A stretch of 64,000 nucleotides of DNA from Sycobia sp. Sy_11 (GCA_018907035.1 JACCIC010000120.1:534501-598500); one strand, 5' to 3'. Counted from the first letter of the stretch, positions 1-12,615 are shown. A program made the numbers and translations. The notes: generated from the letters alone by a model not told the origin.

Positions 1-385
1 GGACGATAACAATGTGTCGGAAAAAGTGAGTAGTGCGAGAAAATGAGTGAGCCTTTTTCTACACTACATGCTGTTAATATCCGATAATATCGACTGGGAA
101 ACGACGGATACCTTGAAATTACTGATTAACAACTTATTAAAGATCGTTTAATTGGAAAAAATTTGTAGTTTAGTTAACGACCACCCAGTGACTGTGAATC
201 AATAATAATAAAAATATTATTTTCGCAACGCATTATTTTATAAAAAAATCGAGATTAATTTAAACGTAACGTATATGTAAAAAGCGCATTATTTAAATAT
301 ACATCACGGCTGTACCGAGGCAACTCGATGCCTCTTATGCTCGATTCATTCGCATCTCGATTGTGCGCGCTCGTAACGACTGTTC

Positions 386-412
386 TTATTATTATTATTA
401 TTATTATTATTT
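386..412. repeat. (TTA)n microsatellite
   Basis: About nine TTA units in the AT-rich left end of the window. Confidence 0.9.
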
Positions 413-651
413 ACTTACACAAAAATTACCCGATCGTTTTTCTCGACAGTACGTCGTCGCCAGCTCGCCCCAGTCGATATAATAATCATACGCGGGCCGA
501 AAAAGCGCGTTCGCGCAGCGTCACGCGTAAATATATAAGCGAGAACGAAGCGAGAGGGGTGCATTAAATGTATGGCGGCGGCGGCGACGACGATGACTTT
601 TTCTTTTTCAGGTCACTCGACCCCCCTCCCCGAATCCTTTGATTATCGCCC

Positions 652-697
<46 letters not shown>
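652..697. repeat. (TA)n(TG)n compound microsatellite
   Basis: (TA)n at 652-667 passes directly into (TG)n at 667-697 without interruption. Confidence 0.95.
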
Positions 698-702
<5 letters not shown>

Positions 703-2427
703 CGCGATAACGAAGCTTTTCATCCGCAACGCATACAAAAAAAACTTTAATATATTAAATGCAGGTCTGCCAACTTTCACAAATTTCATAGATGATCATA
801 CAATTCGAACACTCGTTCATGCTGTATAAGTCGCAGTTAGACACGATCGAGCATTCAAGCTGGATTGAGCTCTGCAAGAATTTCAGCGCAATCTCGGTGA
901 TTAAATTGTTCAAATATTGCTGATATTTTATAAATATATAAATACATATATAGGAATAGTATTTTTATGTTAACAAGTTTACATAGATTTAATTAATTAT
1001 TAATTTAACTTTTTTTAAGCTTCGAACGGCTTGACTCATTCGATAAGCTGGAAACAATAGTCGAATCGTTTTGTAAGCATGCGATGCTTGTCTGTAATTC
1101 GTTATATAATTATCTTAATGTAAAAAAAATCCCGTAGTGCGATAATCGAAACGAGTTTCGCGTGTCTCGCTCCTATAACTCTTATTGCACGTCACGGCAC
1201 GTTCGCAGATAATATTAGATATCGCATCGACGAAGCGGTGCAGAAATATATTTAAATCTCTATTCTACAGGCACAGGTAGCACAGGAACGATCGTTATAG
1301 GGCCGCGCAATTGACGCACTCTGCCTTTTTTTTCCTCCAACTCGCGCTCGCCGTTTCCCCCACACGATTCTCCACAACAATTCCAAATTTGAGAGTTCTC
1401 TTACGATGGCTCATTATCCGTCGCGGCCCGTATGCCGCGTATAACTTCGTTTTTTTTTTTCTTTTTTTTTATTTGTTTTTCACCTTTTGTCTCGAACGTC
1501 CGCGTCGTGCCGCGCGCGTACGCCAGGACGAGGCCAAGCTCTCCTCGCCGCCTCCCGGATACGCGCAAGCACGGGGCTCGCTCACCTTACGCCCATCGGG
1601 CGTTGCCCGCCGTTCGAACCGTCAGCTGTCATCGAGCCAGCGACGATTCAATTGTCGTAATGGGCGAGGGCGGCCCGAGGCGCGCAGCGACCGTCGCCGG
1701 TCTAATTTCGAAGGATACAGATACTTGTGCGAGCGCGTTATCGTGCGCCAGCCAGATGGACCTTTGTGGTCGCGCGAGGTGTATATATAATGCTATGGTG
1801 AATTATTGCGTATGTATATATATATTTATAGGTACACACGGACGAGCGGATACATGTATACCGCGGACAGATGGTGGAGGTGCGCGCCTTTATTAACATG
1901 TACAGGAGGCAAATACCTCGAAGGGATGTATAATAATATAGATATACGTACATCCAAAGTAAATATTGAAATAACAGCGAGCGCGTATTATATTGTACAA
2001 AGCCTCGTTTGTGGTAAGAGCGCTGCGTTCCTACTCCATTGTTATAAATGCAATCGTTCTGAAATTAAACGAAAACCAGTTATATGCTCGCTCGCGTCTC
2101 CTTTCGACATCCATTACAGCCCCCCTCCCCCATAACCGTCGTAGCGTTAATCGATCCCCCTTCAACAAACGTAAAATTCAATTCCGCGTTTGGTTTTAAA
2201 GTTTCTCTATATTTTAAAATAACGTCCCCTTCGCAGTCTCCGTTCGCCCCTCACACGCAGCGCGTGTAATTTTAACGACGTCGAGTTCCAGGTTTCCAGA
2301 CCTTTCTTATCTTTAATTTAATTGAATACAAGCGCGCACCCTTTTTTCAGCTCGTAACGTTTCGTCCCCTTCGAAAGTTCGACGCGCGATCGCGTCGCGC
2401 GTTGTCTATTCGTTCTGCGCTGCCAAT

Positions 2428-2442
2428 GGAATAATGCCCGCG
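2428..2442 (+). other. Dispersed 15-base word, copy 1
   Basis: GGAATAATGCCCGCG; identical copies lie at 39226 and 41800. The flanks differ. Confidence 0.7.
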
Positions 2443-2546
2443 CATTCTAATACATTTAATGAAGGGAGCGAGTCGAGAAAAGTGAGAGGAAACGATTTTA
2501 TTTCACAGAATGTCGAGAATTTCACGCTGCCGGCCGAAGCATATTC

Positions 2547-2550
<4 letters not shown>

Positions 2551-2609
<59 letters not shown>

Positions 2610-2619
2610 ATATATATAT
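2551..2619. repeat. (TA)n microsatellite
   Basis: Long TA array with two ACATA interruptions, ending in a TATAATATTATA stretch. The YIYIYI frames on both strands here are translations of the repeat. Confidence 0.95.
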
Positions 2620-2904
2620 TATATAATATTATATTTCAAAGAAAAGTGCGGATGTATTAAGAGCAGCGCGGCCGTATTTTATCGTGAAATCCTCGCGACT
2701 TTTCAATTCTGCCTTAGTCATCATCAGCTCTCTTTCTTTCTCTCTCGCTCTTCCATTCTCTCTCCCTAACGATGAGGCTTATAGAAGCTCCCACCCACTT
2801 CCTCCCCCTCACCCTTATCTCTTCTCGCAATTTCTCGGCGCCCGATCGGCTTGGAGCGCGCCCTTAATGCGGTAATTGACTTTTCCTCGATTTTTTCCCC
2901 TCTA

Positions 2905-2950
2905 CCTTCTCTCTTTCTCTCTCTCACTCTCTATCTCTCTCGCTCTTGCT
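2905..2950. repeat. Imperfect (TC)n tract
   Basis: TC-rich pyrimidine tract with A and G interruptions. It could be mistaken for a splice-acceptor tract. Confidence 0.8.
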
Positions 2951-3410
2951 ATCCGCAAAGTACTTGCGTTCCTTCGTTCACCGCGAGGGAGACAGAGAAA
3001 AAAAGCGAAAAATATAGAACATCAGCCCCGTGCCCGAGCTAAATTGCTCCTGACGCGGCCCGGACAATTTATTTTTCGCGAGGTTCCCTGGATTTTTCCG
3101 GAAAATAAGCCAAACCGCGCGCAGCCGACGCAGTCGCATCGTCGTACAGTCGCCGCCGCCGCCGACGCCTGCCAGAGACCCTTATCGGCAGAGAAGTCGA
3201 ATTATCCCTGGGACCGTTGGCTGGAAATTAAAATCTCTTGAAGAGACTCGCCTCCCCCTCCCCTCCCCCTTTCTCAGCGGCAGAGCGGGACGAGGAGAAA
3301 GAAGAAGCGGTGCCCGCGCGGGAGAACGGGGGGCAGAAGAAGGAGCCAAGTCCATTAGGAGGTCCCTAGGGTACGGGAGAGGGAGAGAAAGAGAGTGAAA
3401 ACGAGAGCGA

Positions 3411-3437
3411 CCGAGAGAGAGAGAGAGAGATAGAGAG
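3411..3437. repeat. (GA)n tract
   Basis: Short GA array within a longer purine-rich stretch (about 3290-3440). Confidence 0.85.
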
Positions 3438-3639
3438 AACTCGCTCTATCTGGAAAAATGTCACCGATGATGAATAGTTGGCATGAACAAAAAGAAATGC
3501 TAACCGACCCGCAGACCCCGCGCGCCACCCGCTTGCGCGCCCCCCCCCCCTTTCCCCGCCGGCAGCGCGGTGCCAAGAGCGCGGGGACTCCGCGATTCCG
3601 CCTGCTTCTTATTCAAGCCTAACCTCCCTCTCCCACTAC

Positions 3640-3703
3640 CACCACCACCACCACCATCTCCTCCCCCACTTCATCCTGCTCCCCCTCCTCCTCCTCCTCC
3701 TCC
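3640..3703. repeat. (ACC)n and (CTC)n trinucleotide tracts
   Basis: (ACC) units around 3640-3656 and (CTC) units around 3682-3703 lie in a C-rich strand that gives false proline-rich frames. Confidence 0.85.
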
Positions 3704-3918
3704 CGAGAGAAAGAGCTTTTCCTATCGAAAACGAGAGACTCAATTTATTAAATCGATTTGAGCGAGCGGAGGAGCGGGCGGACGGGCGCTGGGCGCGCCA
3801 ACCATCCACTCCGCCCGCCCACCCTACATAATGGGCTATTATTCTATTTTTATTCCAAAATCGTGAAGCGCTTTATGGGTGATAAAACGCCACTTTCTAA
3901 TTTCGAACGTTCGCGGCC

Positions 3919-3938
3919 GGGGGCGGGGGGGGTGGGGG
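3919..3938 (+). other. G-quadruplex-like G runs
   Basis: G runs of five or more separated by single C and T bases on the + strand. Confidence 0.6.
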
Positions 3939-4082
3939 ATGCCACGAGATTCGCCCGTGCGGCGAAGTTGCGTTTTTTCCTCCTCTCTCTCGATTTCGTT
4001 ATCAAGCGATTATGTATAATTGTAATTTAGACCGTGAAATAGCCTGCGTGCAGATGTCGCGTATAAAAATTATGCGCCGTTG

Positions 4083-4102
4083 GACTCGAAATGCTTCGAG
4101 TC
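4083..4102. repeat. Perfect hairpin: 8-base arms, 4-base loop
   Basis: GACTCGAA (4083-4090), loop ATGC, TTCGAGTC (4095-4102) form a perfect inverted repeat outside any microsatellite. A handful of such hairpins are expected by chance in 64 kb, so no function is implied. Confidence 0.6.
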
Positions 4103-4732
4103 TATATACATTGTACAGCTCAATTTTTCACGTCGAAAATCTATGGAGCAAAAGCAATTGAGATCAGTCGAAGAGAAAAGATGAGGATTTTGAAGAAGCC
4201 GACCGCGTGTGAGTATATGCTTGTAATATATGTAGGAGGTAAATAAAAATATCCCAATCAGTGCCGAGGAATGACGTCTGGAACATTCAAATGCGAAGCA
4301 TTTAGAATCGTCCGCTCGTAGAACGTCAGAAAGTACTCTCGGCGGCCGGGGGTGGGGGGGATTGGCTCAACGATAATTTCCTCATTAAGAGACAAAGTTC
4401 CCCGGCTCCGCGCGAAGCACACGTCTCGCGCGTTATCGCGGCGCCTCGAACCGCCCTCCCCCCCTCCAAACCTCCCGCTGTTAACGAACCCGATAACGGC
4501 GACGCTCGCCACCCCGTCCGTTCGATCATCCATTAGTTGACCGTTATAACGCAATATCTCCGGCCGGAGCGGAACCGGCGCTCAAGCGACGTTTCGAGGG
4601 CGGTGGCGCGACCGCCCGCCCGCCGTCGGTCCGTTTAACATGCGCGAGGGCAAAGGCAAGAAATGAGCCACGCTGCAGGGAGATAGCATCTTAATTAAAA
4701 CTTGCCGATTCATTTCTCCGACTTGTGTCTCT

Positions 4733-4736
4733 CTCA

Positions 4737-4783
<47 letters not shown>
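4733..4783. repeat. (TC)n microsatellite
   Basis: Pure TC array from about 4741 to 4782, with near-perfect TC flanks; it translates as SLSLSL. Confidence 0.95.
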
Positions 4784-4787
<4 letters not shown>

Positions 4788-5385
4788 GCTCACTATCTTT
4801 CTTTTTCTCTTCTGTTCCCTCCGCGAAGGACTCCTTCGGCCTGGGGGAAGAGGGGGGGGGATGCGTCGTAGTATCCTGCGCCAGTTTCTTCTTTTGTTTC
4901 GCGGGAGCAGCACTCTGTCTCTCACTCGGTCTCTTTCTCCCGCGCTCTCTTTGGCTCTGTTTCTCGCTTTCTTTCTCGAGCGCTCGAAAAAACAGATAAT
5001 AGCCGGGGGACGCGCGGAAAAGTCCGAGATAATAAAAGTTTGCGTCGCACCCGGCCTGAGCCGAGGAAATTAAGGGTCCCGGTCGGGGATGATTGCGTCG
5101 CGCGCGATTTCGAGGGACAGAAGAGGCTTGTATTTGTTTGCCCCTTTAAAAAAAAAAATATATATATGAAAAGAAAAAAACAAAAGTCTCGGGATAAAAA
5201 ATCATCTCGTTATGGAAATGACGACGCGGAATTGCTCGGGCGTTTCCCGTGGCGGAGAGCGAGCGCTAGAGGGGGTGGCGGTGGATGAAAGGTGGGTGGG
5301 TCTGGGTTGACCAATTTATGCGACTCGCGTGATGAGCGCTCGGGCATCCGACATGCTCGTCGACGCGCTTCAAGTTGTCGTCGAA

Positions 5386-5390
<5 letters not shown>

Positions 5391-5428
<38 letters not shown>
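5391..5428. repeat. (TA)n microsatellite
   Basis: Pure TA array of 18-19 units ending in TTTCAG, so it mimics an acceptor without a pyrimidine tract. Confidence 0.95.
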
Positions 5429-5429
<1 letters not shown>

Positions 5430-5825
5430 CAGCGAGTCGGAATTACAATATTTATAATTCTACGCGCTAATAAGGATTCTACGTGGCGTCGACTCCTCGA
5501 ATTTTTCAGAGTCGCGACGACGACCGTCATTTATACACTGGACGGTCACGTCGAGGTGCTTCCTCGATGATTTTTCCTCGCCGCCGGCGCGCCCCGTTAA
5601 CAGGCTCGCCGTCTCGTAATGAAATCGGCGGATGCGCAGGGCTCCCCCCTCTCCCCCCTCTCTCTCTCTCTCTCTTGGCCGTTTCGACGCGTGTCCCTCG
5701 TGCTTAATGAGACGGGGGCTAATGCCGCGCCGGGTCGCGCGAACGCTGCGGATTATTACGCTAATTACAGAATGTAACGATGGTAGGGATATATTTGGTT
5801 GTAAAACGGTAAAATCGATTGGATA

Positions 5826-6560
5826 ACGTAGTAAATTTTTAAAAGTTTATTTTTCAATTAGAAAATTGTGTTGGCACACTTGCGATTCAATCGCGTCCCT
5901 TTGATATATAGATTTTTTTGAAAATTCCTACTTTCGTATCACTTTATATCTACAATTAGTCAATTATGATGATAAAGTTTGTAATTAAATTCAAGAATAA
6001 TGTTGAAAATATAAAGTAGATTCAAGCAAGTTTTGACATAGATCATGTTTTGCAAAAAAGAAAACGAAATAGATTCTTATAAATGATATATATCTCTTGT
6101 ACTTACTTTATTTGATACGAATAAATTTTAACTTTATCTGAGTCAAAAAAATTTTAAAAAGCAAAATTTTTTTCCTCGGTGGAGATATTTCATTTTACTT
6201 GGGTATTACAGTGTGCAGGATGCTTTTCACGTTCCTTTAGTCCGGCACTGGATTAAGATTACTGTATGATTTTAGTTCATCAATTACACTCCCAGAAGCT
6301 CAATACTAATAAGCGATCATTCTTATTTCAAACGATAAATATTAAAAATTATGCTATAATGAAGGTTGGAAAAAGCATATTTTGGAAATTAATCTAAAAG
6401 AACGCTTTACGTCTGTACACCGACGTTTACGACGTTTTATTGAACCAGCGCTAATCGAGAAATTCATTTGAGACGAAATGGTTAGGGGGTAACGGAGCCG
6501 AAAAGGAGGTACCTGTACCACCCAGCTCAATAAATTTATAACGCCATTATTACACTATTC
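5826..6560. other. AT-rich quiet block
   Basis: AT-rich unique DNA free of microsatellites. No frame, element end or RNA gene was recognised. Confidence 0.6.
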
Positions 6561-6655
6561 ATTAGTTGCTGCTACCTTTATGCGAAATAAACGCGTACAA
6601 TTTGATATAGATGGGTGTATGATTTTTTTTTCGCTCCGTACATTACCTTTATATA

Positions 6656-6660
<5 letters not shown>

Positions 6661-6722
<62 letters not shown>
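6661..6722. repeat. (TA)n microsatellite
   Basis: TA array of about 27 units, with one TGTA near its right end. Confidence 0.95.
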
Positions 6723-6820
6723 TACTCACTTTCGCAACCGGTACTTCTGCCTAGAGTTCTACGCGCTAGAGCCCGGGCCCCCGGGCACGCGCGACTCATT
6801 TTTCCTTGTCACTCAAGCAT

Positions 6821-6855
6821 CCTCTCTCTCTCTCTCTCTCTCTCCCTCTCTCTTC
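6821..6855. repeat. (TC)n microsatellite
   Basis: TC array with CCC interruptions beside the (TA)n tract at 6661. Confidence 0.9.
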
Positions 6856-7226
6856 CCTCAGAATCGCGCGTCGGCCAAACTCCGCGTGGCATCGCCGTCT
6901 TGTGCTTGAAGTGCGCTCCGGACGTCCTCGGCGTGCAGCCCGCGGCGGGTACAGCGAGTTATACCGGCCGCGCCGCAGTTCCGCGATATTTATTATAATG
7001 CCCGATCCAATTATGAATTTTTTTGCGCGCGCCCGTACGCGATAATGGGGCGAGGGCGCGGACCCGCGGGCCAGCGTTTTTCATTGCGTCCCTCGCCCAT
7101 CTCCCTCCCCGTAATTTACTTTACCCAATTTGTACGAAATATCTCGGGGGCCTAATGAAGCGATTCGAGGCTGCCTCCGCCCGGTGTAACGTACGGGGTA
7201 TTCATGCTCTCCTCGTTCTATATATA

Positions 7227-7228
<2 letters not shown>

Positions 7229-7268
<40 letters not shown>
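7229..7268. repeat. (TA)n microsatellite
   Basis: Pure TA array of about 20 units. Confidence 0.95.
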
Positions 7269-7270
<2 letters not shown>

Positions 7271-7429
7271 TCCCTCTCGAGTTCAGTCTATACTTCTTTG
7301 TCTATGCGCTTATTCGCGAGCGTTTAGTCCGTACGATGTAGGAAGGAGGAGAAAAGTTACCGTTAATGCCGTTGCTTTTGAGGCGTCAAATAAGAATTTG
7401 GCCTGTTACGTTAAATTTTCAGACTAATC

Positions 7430-8100
7430 CAAATTTGCCAGTTAAAAAATACTTTCTTCGAACGCTTTTGCGAATATGTAACATGGCAACTTAATTTTTT
7501 TTTTGTTTTATTCAAAGCCACGAATGATGCAAATATAATTCTTACACTTTTAAATGTCGTGTCATTAAATATCTTTTTTTTTTCACAGTTTTTTTCCGAC
7601 GCAGTGTTGGGAGATTAATGTTACAAAGATGAAAATTTTCAAACACGTCATGTAATTTGATGTAAGATAGACATTTAAGCAAACTGAATGGCAGTTTGAA
7701 AAGTAATTATTAAGCTTTTATTATATACTGGCAGTTTTTTTATCAAAAAAAAAAAATGTATTTGCGATGACACATAATCGCAACTGTAGTTAGAGAAATC
7801 ATTTGTATTCAATGTTCAGTTAGGATATCAAGAAAGTATAATTTTCTTTGTAATCAAAGCTACAGATTAAAAAAAAAAACTGTAAAACAAGTGTATTTCA
7901 AATATTCTATGGAGGAGGCATATTTGAATAAAACCGTTAAAGTCCTTGCAAATCGTACGTAATAGAGAATTTTTGAATTTCATAGGATACATCATCAATG
8001 TAATGCACTTCGTGGTCAGTTGAGTATCGTGCAATTAGCTTTTTCAGCTTCGGTACTTCATTCGCTTACTTAACTACTATTCAGGACTTCGTATATGAAC
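7430..8100. other. AT-rich quiet block
   Basis: AT-rich unique DNA with short T and A runs; nothing recognised. Confidence 0.6.
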
Positions 8101-8124
8101 GATGGGCATTTCAGGTTTTTCTGA

Positions 8125-8145
8125 TTTTTTTTTTTTTTTTTTTTT
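8125..8145. repeat. Poly(T) run
   Basis: About 21 uninterrupted T residues. No target-site duplication or element body was recognised next to it. Confidence 0.9.
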
Positions 8146-9033
8146 ATTGACAGTACGCACCTTCGTATTGCCATTGGTACAGACACAGATAGCTTTACAG
8201 GCTCGTCGTTACTTCGATGCAAGCCTTGGACGAGAACTCGGCTTGGCCGCGCGTGAATTTACGACCCGTTCAATCCGTACTGTACATGCGGATTATACGA
8301 ATGCTATATGTCAACGATCGGATAATTTTCCTAATTTTTCCGATATATCAATTGCGGGGGTTCTTTGTGTGCGCGTAAGAGATTAAGATGCTCGTCGATT
8401 GGTCCCGTGAATTGGGTTATAGTACCATCCCCCCCCCCCGATCCCTCCTCTCCCAGTCGGGCGAGATAAGAGGGGATACTAGCGAAGTGATTTTCGTAGG
8501 ATTACACATACTCCTATTCTACTGCCCCCTTACAGGCCGATTGCTCGGTATACGATTCTAATTTTATTGCGGTACCCGATCTCTGCGGGACGGACCATTT
8601 TCCAGAGTGTACACGCAGACTAACGCGCATACGCACGCCCGCACGCACACATATACATATACATACGTGTACATATATATTGGGCTAGAATGCGGGTCTT
8701 TCAATTTCTATACGAGAATCCCTCTGGAGCGAGTTAATCCGAGAGAGCTACATGGGCGTAAAAGTGCGAGGGAAGCGCTCGATAGAGAGGTGTAGTAAAA
8801 AAAAAAGAGACGCGAACCTGGTATCAGGCACGAGTAGTTGTCGCCGTGTGCGTGCGAGCGCGCGCACCTATACACACAGACGCGCGCACACAGATGTACA
8901 TACATAACATATTCGTCGCCCGGTCGTGCGCGACGTCAAACGCCGTGCTCATCACGTATATATGGTGTCGCGTGCGCGACTTCAGGGGGATGACGCGCTT
9001 AACGTGCTCGGCGAACAAGACGAGGACGAGAGC

Positions 9034-9074
9034 GATATATATATATATATATATACATATATACATATATATAC
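9034..9074. repeat. (TA)n microsatellite
   Basis: TA array with ACATA interruptions, flanked upstream by CG/CA-rich DNA with an imperfect CA-rich stretch at 8860-8895. Confidence 0.9.
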
Positions 9075-9210
9075 ACGTCAGCACCGTGCGACGGCGCGCG
9101 CGCTCGCAGACCCAAAGCGAGAGAGCGCTCGTAAAAGCTGATCCCTGTATAATTTTCAATCGCCCTCGGATTTGACGACGTCGTCACGAGTCCTGGCTCC
9201 CTCCGTCTTG

Positions 9211-9211
<1 letters not shown>

Positions 9212-9252
<41 letters not shown>

Positions 9253-9255
9253 CTC
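9212..9255. repeat. (TC)n microsatellite
   Basis: Pure TC array of about 19 units followed by CGCTCTCC. Confidence 0.95.
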
Positions 9256-9889
9256 CCTCTGTCTTTCTCGCAAGTCGATGCTCGGCCCGCAGCTCGTACT
9301 TTCCTCCACGAGGTGCCTCGAGGTGTATACTACGAAATGCCTCTCACCGGAGATAAGGACGGCAGCGACGAGGTCGCAACGAGCGGTAAAAAGGCGATCC
9401 CTGATGCCCGGATAAACGCCGCTGGGGAGGTTGGGGACGGGCGTGGGTGGGGGAGGAGGAGGCCAGAGAGGACGAGGAACGCGCGCGAAAGTATATATAT
9501 AGATTGGCGGCTGGAAATAGAAATGTCGTGAATTAATATACGTATTATAATCACGGAGGGCAGAGTCGGAAGTAAACGAGGAGGAAAATCGCTCGCGCAA
9601 GATCCAACAGGATGATGTGAGGTTAAGCTGAGGGCAGGAAGTAAATGACACGACCAATTCCCCCCATTAGAAGCGCGATAATACATCAGGCTACTCGCGT
9701 GAAAAGTAAAATAAAAAACAAAAATGAGAGAATGCCGTACGACTCGGTCTCTCTATCATCTCGTTGGCACTGCCAATCGCCCCCCCCCCACCCCACCCCC
9801 CGCCCGCACACCTGCGGGACTGAGAAAGAGAGCTTCCTTGGGAGAGGCGTTTCACCTCCTCGTCTACCCTCCAAAGTTCAATCGTCCGC

Positions 9890-11080
9890 GTGAACCTAGT
9901 CGAGCGAACCATTCCGCGTGAACCTTTTACGAGAGTCGACGACGAGTCGTTCATACGTATGCCGCACACCACGTAATGCGCCTCGATAATTGATAATCGT
10001 GTTCTCCCCTAGGCTCGCCGCGTAATTAACCAACTCGGCAGCATGGTCAATTTGTTTATGTATGTATTGCCCATTGCCGTTGCCCCTACCACTACTCTTT
10101 AGAAAGTTCATAAGATTGTAATTATCATTTCAATTTGAAGTTATAACGATTGCGTTCGATCGAATTTTATTTGTAATTGCTCGTATTATTTTTCTGTTTC
10201 AGGTAAGTCAATGTTCCAAACATCTATTGGGAATGAGATTGTTCCAGTTTTGTGAGTAGCCGTTAAAATTGACTTTTGGGTATGCCGATTCACGCGTATT
10301 TAGGATGACTTAGAGAGCGGAAATTCCTTCCACAGAGATCTAGAAAGTAAATTTGTGGCGATGTTTATAGATCTGAACATCTTGAATTCGTATTTACACG
10401 ATAACAAAAATTTGCTTTATTTTGTTTCGTTTTTGTTCTTTATGTAAAATTAGTTGAAAGACCAGACTTCGAAAATACTACCGTTTAAATAAAAAAATTC
10501 AAATGAAACATTTATGAAATCATTGGATTTTTATAGCTATCTTCAATTTTTCATTTGTTTACACAACGGTATTACATTTCATTTTACTTTTAAAAAAAAA
10601 AATTTAATTTTAATTTCTTTATTTGAAACGTACTATTCTAAAATTATTTGTTTCTTCATACTTGCAAGTTCAGAGTTGATATTTTTGTTCATTGGTTTCT
10701 GTAATAAATTCTCGAGACACTATTCGATAAACATTCGTACAATAAAGTTTTTTTATTAGTTCAAAAATTATCTGAGAATACCAAAAGTAAAAAAATCTAT
10801 GGGATTCAAGTGAAAAACAACTCTTACGTATTTCAGCCTGCAAGCGCTAGATACATTAACCGATACGTTTAATTGCCAAGCCGAAGACTAACAAAAATTG
10901 ACTTTTATTCAAACCTTCACGGAATATTCATAAATAAATAGAATTAACGAAATACCACAGTCCCAAAAGTAATCGCAAAATAAATGGGATATGCGTATAA
11001 TTCAAGAGGGAGCTCATCGGCCACACGATAAATTCGTCGAATGTCAATAAATCGCGAAGCCGATATATAATACTCGGTCG
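9890..11080. other. AT-rich intron-like block holding the ratchet site
   Basis: Unique AT-rich DNA free of microsatellites; the only feature seen is the joined acceptor and donor at 10202/10203. Confidence 0.5.
10179..10208 (+). other. Candidate recursive-splicing (ratchet) site: acceptor abutting donor
   Basis: The sequence shows a pyrimidine-rich tract ending TTTCTGTTTCAG, with the AG at 10201-10202, followed immediately by GTAAGT at 10203-10208. The 3' splice site and the consensus 5' splice site therefore share one junction with no exon between them. Zero-length exons of this form are the known signature of recursive splicing in long insect introns, where a huge intron is removed in steps. 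If used, the site places this point inside a long + strand intron. It lies in an AT-rich, microsatellite-poor stretch, where a pyrimidine tract is less trivially explained than in the nearby (TC)n arrays. No clear CTAAC branch point is visible; TATAAC near 10140 is a weak alternative. I found no equal match elsewhere on either strand. Confidence 0.5.
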
Positions 11081-11518
11081 TTTGTCATAATCTCCCGAAA
11101 AGAAAACGTCCGAGAGAGGTAGTGGATGAGTCTGGGTGTAGTTCGGGGCCCGCATCGGGTCGCCCCCGGGGCATTTGATCACGGTTTCCAATATACATAC
11201 CGCGTATAAGGAGGCCTCGATGATCTTCTCGCGACGCGCGCTTCGACTGATCTCATTAGTCGATACCGCGCTGGCAGAGTGTATGCGACTTCTGCTCTCT
11301 CCCTCTCCCTCCCCCCTCTCTCTCTCTGTCTCTCTCACGCTCCCTCTATCACTCGGCGCGCGTTTCTGTGCGATGACCCATCGACGAGATAGAGACAGAG
11401 CACGATCGAGAGCGCGAGAGAATTAAACCGGGATGGGGGAGGCGAGGGTGCGAGTAGAAGAGGCGGGCGTTAAATTACGCGCGCGCTGAGGGGTCCTGGG
11501 AGAAAGATCTTCCATTCG

Positions 11519-11525
<7 letters not shown>

Positions 11526-11571
<46 letters not shown>
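11526..11571. repeat. (TC)n microsatellite
   Basis: About 23 uninterrupted TC units. Confidence 0.95.
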
Positions 11572-11575
<4 letters not shown>

Positions 11576-11680
11576 TGTCCCTACGTAATATGGACGAGAG
11601 TAAGAGATCGAGAGAAATACGCGGTGCGGGCGCGAAGCGGCGCGGCGTTCGCGTTTGCATCAGCGCCGAGGCGGCAGTGA

Positions 11681-11688
<8 letters not shown>

Positions 11689-11771
<83 letters not shown>
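11689..11771. repeat. (TA)n(GA)n compound microsatellite
   Basis: (TA)n at 11689-11729 joins (GA)n at 11729-11771 directly. Read on the other strand, this is the same (TC)n(TA)n order seen at 14405, 22634 and 59164. Confidence 0.95.
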
Positions 11772-11772
<1 letters not shown>

Positions 11773-11993
11773 GTGGGGGAAGGGCTCTCGTGTAATGACG
11801 CGCGGAGAATCCCGGCGCGCTACAGCCGCGCCCGGCGTCCAGATAAAAAAGACATTACTCACCCGGGGGCGGCGGTAGCGTCGTCCCGGGCGATAATTAC
11901 ATCGGAGATCCACCCCCCTCCTCCCAGTTACTCCTCTCACCCCCGCCTTTCCACCTCCCGGGTGATTACGCGATCGCTACTCCTCTCTATGTA

Positions 11994-11994
11994 C

Positions 11995-12025
<31 letters not shown>

Positions 12026-12043
12026 TGTGTGTTCGCGCGCGCG
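11994..12043. repeat. (TA)n(TG)n(CG)n compound microsatellite
   Basis: TA, then TG, then a short CG run: three dinucleotide types in succession. Confidence 0.9.
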
Positions 12044-12613
12044 TATGTATGTATATCTCTGCGTTCGCCGAAGCAGGGGGGGGGGTGGAGGCGCTATCGC
12101 GTCGAATTGCGCTCGGTGCGCAGCGCGTGCATAATGTATGGGAAAGGTCGGCGCGCGCGATGCCCGAGGAGGAAATCATGGGGCCGACGCTGTCGATTAA
12201 CCAAATTCTAGCGCCCCTTTTCTCTCTCCCCACCCTGGAATGTCACCGGTGGATAGTCGACAGCCGCGCCTATGAATATACAGGGCTCGATCGCTGGAAT
12301 TACGGGCGCTCTTGTACGAACGGTGTTTATTCGGATGCCAAAAATTATCCGGATACTTTCTATGATACGCAGTTATCCGCGGACAGAGGTAGGGCGAAGG
12401 GTTTTTGGATAATACGTCGGAGTTACAGCGAAAAATTAGCAATCGAAGGTAGCAGCGGCAGCAGCGTGTTTTCCGAGCTGAGGAAAATATAACGCGTTCT
12501 CGAACTTGTTGTAATGAAGGGCATTAGCGATCGCAGAAACGCGATGGTTAATAATAAGAGCGGCGTACACTCGTGAACGGGGTTCGACTTTGTATCGTGG
12601 CTTTTCAAGAGTG

Positions 12614-12615
<2 letters not shown>

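Larger units (their letters stand above)
1..1300. other. AT-rich left end, no gene seen
   Basis: Apart from the TTA and TA/TG arrays, this is AT-rich unique DNA. A pyrimidine tract ending CTTTTTCAG at 611 is a possible acceptor, but no convincing exon or donor follows. Confidence 0.6.
1300..5825. other. CpG-rich, microsatellite-dense non-coding block
   Basis: GC- and CpG-rich unique DNA broken by simple repeats, C runs and purine or pyrimidine tracts. The donor-like GT|GTGAGTAT at about 4208 follows a short ATG frame, but no acceptor supports an exon. Confidence 0.5.
8146..9890. other. Mixed CpG-rich block with microsatellites
   Basis: Non-coding mix of CA-, TA- and TC-repeats with C and G runs. 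A quadruplex-like G-rich stretch lies at about 9430-9460 and a C-rich one at 9779-9806. Confidence 0.5.

Noticed and set aside
601..620. TTTTTCTTTTTCAG followed by GTCACT as a second ratchet site
   Set aside because: GTCACT is not a usable donor; at most this is an acceptor, with no convincing exon after it.
11773..12492. 239-codon + strand open frame
   Set aside because: It runs through TA, TG and CG repeats; the last 100 residues look ordinary but have no supporting signals.
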